This document shows, piece after piece, positions 7,101-10,038 of a DNA stretch of 10,038 nucleotides (position 1 is its first letter; each line of letters begins with the position of its first letter). Both the position numbers and the translations under genes were made by a program. Source of the stretch: Sulfurimonadaceae bacterium (lineage in GTDB: Bacteria; Campylobacterota; Campylobacteria; Campylobacterales; Sulfurimonadaceae); assembly GCA_030610325.1 (NCBI GenBank), contig JAUWRZ010000046.1, forward strand, positions 1 to 10,038. Direction: 5' to 3'. The notes beneath the pieces were generated by a model that was not told the origin of the DNA, ran no database searches, and worked only from the letters and a program-made list of their open reading frames with translations.

Positions 7101-7126
7101 ATAGTTGAATCGTATGATAACGTCAA
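7098..7126 (-). promoter_or_regulatory. Near-consensus sigma-70 promoter of the dynamin-like gene
   Basis: TTGACG (7126-7121), a spacer of exactly 17 bases and TATACT (7103-7098) on the minus strand give five of six matches in each box. It is the best promoter in the window. The predicted start near 7091 gives a leader of about 43 bases. Its survival upstream of a disrupted gene suggests that the disruption is recent or the locus is still expressed. Confidence 0.7.
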
Positions 7127-7236
7127 TTCGCTCAATGTGAAGTGATGTTTTTACCCATTATGTATCTGTACTTATGAATATTGCTCTTAAAGCAGGTCAC
7201 TTTCTCTTTTCCTGAGTCCATTAGCGATTATCTCAG

Positions 7237-7242
7237 TATAAT
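7237..7242 (+). promoter_or_regulatory. TATAAT -10 box upstream of the RelA/SpoT gene
   Basis: A perfect TATAAT lies about 67 bases before the ATG at 7310, with no convincing -35 (CTGAGT at 7212-7217 is 19 bases away). It is divergent from, and about 135 bases from, the GTPase -10 box. Confidence 0.45.
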
Positions 7243-7298
7243 ATTCTCACTAAACACCCGTTGATAAGTACTACTGTCATGGGAGTCGGTATTATGAT

Positions 7299-7303
7299 CA
7301 AGG
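7299..7303 (+). promoter_or_regulatory. Ribosome binding site that selects ATG 7310
   Basis: CAAGG directly abuts the ATG at 7304, too close to serve it, but is six bases from the in-frame ATG at 7310. The later Met is therefore preferred. A third ATG at 7322 is also in frame. Confidence 0.55.
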
Positions 7304-7309
7304 ATGTGT

Positions 7310-9427
7310 ATGCGATCAAATATGGGTGTTCACCACTTCTTACCCAAAGTCGACTGTCGTTCCCTGGATGCGTTGATACCCTATGTCGATCAGGTCCTGG
7401 ATGAGAAGAGTGCCCATCTGCATATAGGCACTGTAGGACTCCCGCGTTTTAAAGAAGATGTCCTCAAGTGCATGGAGGTCTATTACCAGCTTTTAGGCAG
7501 AGATGATGCTTCGGCTGAAAGTAGTGATGAATGTCACTTCGATGGGCCGCTTCCACGTTATGTGGATAGCCTGATCCACTACTTCAGAAGAGTCGAACAG
7601 CAGGAGTTCTCCAATAATGAGGCTATGGTCCTGGAGTACTCCGGTGTCAAGACCATCAAGATCCGCTATAAACAGACCAACAGTGTCATCAAAAAACTGG
7701 TCAAGCTTGGTCTGCGTGACAGGGAGGTCCTTAAAGACCCTCTGTCGATCTTTCTAAAAGATGGTGCCCTGCATGACCTTGTCGGCATACTCTTCATCTG
7801 CTCGTACCCCTATGAGAAGGAGTGGGTCGCCCGGGCACTTTACAACTTCTTCGAATACAAACATCGTACTGATGATCATCTGCTTTACGGCTTTTATACT
7901 GTTAAGAAACGTAGTGGTTATCAGGCCCTTCACTGTGACCGGACGATCTTCGATCCGCGTTTTGATCGCGCCTGTGCATCCCTGCCGGAGCCTGATGCCT
8001 CCGCATCGATCTTTACGCTTCTTGATGAGGATGATGATGATATCAGTGTAATCAAAAAGTTGAAAGACCGTTTTAATGTCGAGATCCAGTTACACACGGT
8101 CCTGGAGAACGTCTGGGGTAATATGGAGCACTCCAACAGCTATGACATCCTGGCCAAAGGTGCGGGACGCAGTAGCGAGATCACTGTCCAGTGGAAACTG
8201 CTCTCGGACTCACTTAAAGAGCTTGAGTTGAAGTTTCAGCGGCTCCAGATGGAGACGGAGCAATCACGTTATAAAGAGAACAAAGGCCTGGGCTTTACTT
8301 TTATCTATGACATCTTAAAGGGTCTAGATCAGCAAGCTTATACCCGACTTGTCAGATCTGTTGAAAAGGTAGATAATCTGATCAGCCTCTTTAACAGCCA
8401 TGAGTTCTCCCGCCATGATTATGTACAACAGCTTCAAGAGGAGATGCGCGACATCGATATGTATGCGTCTGAGCAAAAGGATATCACAGTGCGTGCCATC
8501 TGTAAGATACAGAGTGCCTTTATCTCTTATGGTCTTGCCAATCACAGTGACTTCTTCAATCCTTATGATATACGCGAGTTCGTTCAGAGCTCTCTGGACA
8601 ACTATGAAGAGAGTCAGCGCTTTGTAGAGGCTCATCCGGAGGTCCATAAACATGATCTTGTCAATATCCTCTCCATCTATCGCTATCTGCGACTTGGGCA
8701 GAAATATGGACTTGGGCTTATGGACCCACCTGCTCATGTATTGAGCGGACGGGTAGTGCCGGTGATGGGGTTTGAGAAGGCGAGCCGCTATTTTGAGTCG
8801 GGTCTCTTGTTGCTCAACAGGCTAAGTGAGGATGATCTACACTATCTTAGACAAGACAGTACGGCCTATGTGAAGATCGTTCACCGGTTTGATATCATGG
8901 CACGTGAATGGGAGCTCTTCTCAGCAGAGGATGATACTGCTATCACGCAAGAGATAGCGCGATTTAGAGCACGTTTTGTCAACAAGAGACTGTTGCAGTA
9001 TTTTAATACACTGCTCGATAGGAACAAGATCGATGATGTAGGTCTTATCGTCGACTTCTATGCTACCATGATATGGCATGGACTCTACCTGCCGATCGAC
9101 TCTATCAAACAGATCATCAAATACTCCGGTTATGCGAAGATCGATAAAAGTGATCTCTTCTATTATGAACTGGCTGCCTACCGCTTTTTGGTCGTCCGGC
9201 GTTGTGAACTGCTTAAAGATTGTCATAAAGTATCTATATCTGCTGATCATGATAAGAACAAGATCATGCATCTAAAAGGCTACCATAGTGAGAACATGAT
9301 CAACCTGCTTTTTCAGATAAAGCGTAAGGAGAGCTTTTACACCTTTGAGAAGGCGAGGATCCATTTTGAGCAGTTGACAGGTCTAGTCTTTAAGATCGAC
9401 CATTTCAGTGGCTCCATCAGCCAGTGA
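7310..9427 (+). CDS. RelA/SpoT-domain nucleotidyltransferase-like protein with long unknown C-terminus
   Basis: The product is 705 residues from ATG 7310. Residues about 108-313 resemble the (p)ppGpp synthetase fold: KIRYKQTNSVIKKL (117-130) fits the R-x-K...S...K-L nucleotide-binding element, HDLVGILF (155-162) the metal-binding D-L-x-G element, SGYQALH (202-208) the guanine-stacking Tyr loop, and EIQLHT (258-263) followed by WGNMEH the catalytic Glu element. Asp156, Tyr204 and Glu258 are present, but the usual Arg after D-L-x-G-I is Leu, and the Arg of EIQxRT is His. No HD hydrolase domain precedes it, and no TGS or ACT domain follows, so it is not housekeeping RelA or SpoT. It is also far longer than typical small alarmone synthetases, with about 390 unrecognised, mostly helical C-terminal residues. 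Possible products are (p)ppGpp, (p)ppApp or pyrophosphorylated tRNA as in toxSAS enzymes; the sequence alone cannot choose. An acidic run (DEDDDD) is near 239-244. Confidence 0.85.
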   Translation: MRSNMGVHHFLPKVDCRSLDALIPYVDQVLDEKSAHLHIGTVGLPRFKEDVLKCMEVYYQLLGRDDASAESSDECHFDGPLPRYVDSLIHYFRRVEQQEFSNNEAMVLEYSGVKTIKIRYKQTNSVIKKLVKLGLRDREVLKDPLSIFLKDGALHDLVGILFICSYPYEKEWVARALYNFFEYKHRTDDHLLYGFYTVKKRSGYQALHCDRTIFDPRFDRACASLPEPDASASIFTLLDEDDDDISVIKKLKDRFNVEIQLHTVLENVWGNMEHSNSYDILAKGAGRSSEITVQWKLLSDSLKELELKFQRLQMETEQSRYKENKGLGFTFIYDILKGLDQQAYTRLVRSVEKVDNLISLFNSHEFSRHDYVQQLQEEMRDIDMYASEQKDITVRAICKIQSAFISYGLANHSDFFNPYDIREFVQSSLDNYEESQRFVEAHPEVHKHDLVNILSIYRYLRLGQKYGLGLMDPPAHVLSGRVVPVMGFEKASRYFESGLLLLNRLSEDDLHYLRQDSTAYVKIVHRFDIMAREWELFSAEDDTAITQEIARFRARFVNKRLLQYFNTLLDRNKIDDVGLIVDFYATMIWHGLYLPIDSIKQIIKYSGYAKIDKSDLFYYELAAYRFLVVRRCELLKDCHKVSISADHDKNKIMHLKGYHSENMINLLFQIKRKESFYTFEKARIHFEQLTGLVFKIDHFSGSISQ

Positions 9428-9494
9428 GGATGAGGCATCAAGAGGAGTGTCGATAGACCTTAAGGCACAGATTATATTCGCTTGACCCTGCTCA

Positions 9495-9508
9495 GAGATG
9501 ATCATCTC
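9495..9508. repeat. 14-base perfect palindrome in the gap before the CheB gene
   Basis: GAGATGATCATCTC is self-complementary. As RNA it gives only a five-base stem with a GAUC loop and no following U-tract, so it is a poor terminator. It may be an operator or chance. It lies 68 bases after the RelA/SpoT stop and about 137 bases before the TATAAT box of the CheB gene. Confidence 0.35.
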
Positions 9509-9644
9509 AGTAGCTGATCCTTTACTAAAGTCCTCTTAACAGATCCTCGATGTTTATTTAGCTATTCCGACTTGAATATTATCAGACAATGTAGATCTAC
9601 AAAAATATTTTATCGTGAGGAAAGTAGCAGATTTGGCAAGATGA

Positions 9645-9650
9645 TATAAT
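9645..9650 (+). promoter_or_regulatory. TATAAT -10 box of the CheB-domain gene
   Basis: The box occurs in TGATATAATG, and the predicted start near 9657 leaves about 21 bases of leader including the GAGAGGG site. No good -35 is present. The 250-base gap 9428-9677 otherwise holds only the palindrome at 9495-9508; I see no small gene in it. Confidence 0.55.
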
Positions 9651-9663
9651 GTGATTAAGAAAA

Positions 9664-9670
9664 GAGAGGG
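9664..9670 (+). promoter_or_regulatory. Ribosome binding site of the CheB-domain gene
   Basis: GAGAGGG lies seven bases before the ATG at 9678 and fixes the start directly at the catalytic domain. Confidence 0.7.
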
Positions 9671-9677
9671 TGTCCTA

Positions 9678-10038
9678 ATGTCTGTTTATGTTGGAATCGG
9701 TGCAAGTGCCGGAGGATTAAAAGCTTTAGAAGAGCTGGTCGAAAGACTTCCTGTTGATTCAGGGCGTATTTACATCATCGCGCAGCATTTGGATCCAAAG
9801 AAAAAAAGCTCTTTGGCTGATATTTTATCTCGACACAGCAGTATGCCTGTTTCAGATGCAGATATCGGGTGTGATTTTCAAAGCAACCATATTTATATAA
9901 TTCCTCCAAAGTATGATCTTGTTACGAAAGACCAACGCTTTGTCTTACAAGAAGTAGAGACAGCACATCATACAAACACCCCTTCTATCAATACAATGTT
10001 GGAGTCCCTGGCGTTGATCAAGACCAAAGAGAGCATTG
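9678..10038 (+). CDS. CheB-type protein-glutamate methylesterase domain, 5' part (runs off the window)
   Basis: The first 120 residues are visible. The frame starts immediately with the catalytic fold: VGIGASAGG (residues 5-13) carries the nucleophile Ser10, and IIAQHLDP (33-40) carries His37; the third triad member, Asp, would lie beyond the window. IIPPKYDL and the TPSIN segment also fit CheB. Such domains remove methyl groups from chemoreceptor glutamates. Chemotaxis CheB has an N-terminal receiver domain, which is absent here. Its sequence style (QHLDP, then SSLADILSRHSSMPV) is closer to the large CheB-CheR-PAS-kinase hybrids of sensory pathways, so the gene probably continues with a CheR methyltransferase domain; that is an inference. 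In sampled 60-base lines GC is about 35-40%, compared with 50% in a sampled line of the RelA/SpoT gene. Confidence 0.88.
   Translation, partial: MSVYVGIGASAGGLKALEELVERLPVDSGRIYIIAQHLDPKKKSSLADILSRHSSMPVSDADIGCDFQSNHIYIIPPKYDLVTKDQRFVLQEVETAHHTNTPSINTMLESLALIKTKESI

Noticed and set aside
7049..7135. N-terminal extension of the GTPase from a TTG at 7135
   Set aside because: It would cross the predicted promoter and transcription start, has no ribosome site, and the ATG at 7048 has a good one.
8324..9271. Antisense open frames within the RelA/SpoT gene
   Set aside because: They mirror the codon bias of the coding strand and show no protein features.
9495..9508. GAGATGATCATCTC as the terminator of the RelA/SpoT gene
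   Set aside because: The usable stem is five base pairs and no U-tract follows.
9633..9649. TTGGCAAG... as a sigma-54 promoter of the CheB gene
   Set aside because: The required GC of the -12 element is missing, and a TATAAT box occupies that position.

Overview
The window looks like an ordinary chromosomal stretch of a Gram-negative, signal-rich bacterium. An outer-membrane barrel, a periplasmic lytic transglycosylase, an RND-type exporter, an HD-GYP protein and a CheB-type methylesterase all point that way. Frequent ATC, GTC and CTC codons, AT-rich gaps with near-perfect TATAAT boxes and poor -35 boxes, and the overall protein style suggest Campylobacterota, perhaps Sulfurovum-like. That placement is an inference from general look, not from a marker gene.

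Layout: 1-2090 (+) is the 3' part of an RND/MMPL-superfamily transporter that begins upstream of the window. Five minus-strand reading frames follow: 2119-3366 (tandem HD + HD-GYP phosphodiesterase), 3436-4281 (outer-membrane beta-barrel candidate), 4430-5539 (MltB-type lytic transglycosylase) and 5651-7048 (dynamin-like GTPase split by one in-frame TAA). Divergent from the last, 7310-9427 (+) encodes a roughly 700-residue RelA/SpoT-domain protein with a long unrecognised C-terminal half. At the right edge, 9678-10038 (+) is the start of a CheB-domain protein that continues beyond the window and is clearly more AT-rich than the rest.

The genes look like separate transcription units rather than one operon: each gap on the minus strand holds its own promoter-like sequence. 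The most informative intergenic region is 7049-7309, between the dynamin-like and RelA/SpoT genes. It carries a near-consensus promoter for the GTPase (TTGACG, 17-base spacer, TATACT) overlaid by three interlocking inverted repeats, and a TATAAT box for the RelA/SpoT gene. No gap exceeds about 260 bases, and I see no tRNA, rRNA, insertion sequence or CRISPR array.

The main points for a second look are the premature stop exactly before the G4 (NQID) motif of the dynamin-like GTPase, the divergent RelA/SpoT protein paired with it, the internally duplicated HD/HD-GYP protein with metal ligands apparently kept in both halves, and the repeat-bearing regulatory regions.
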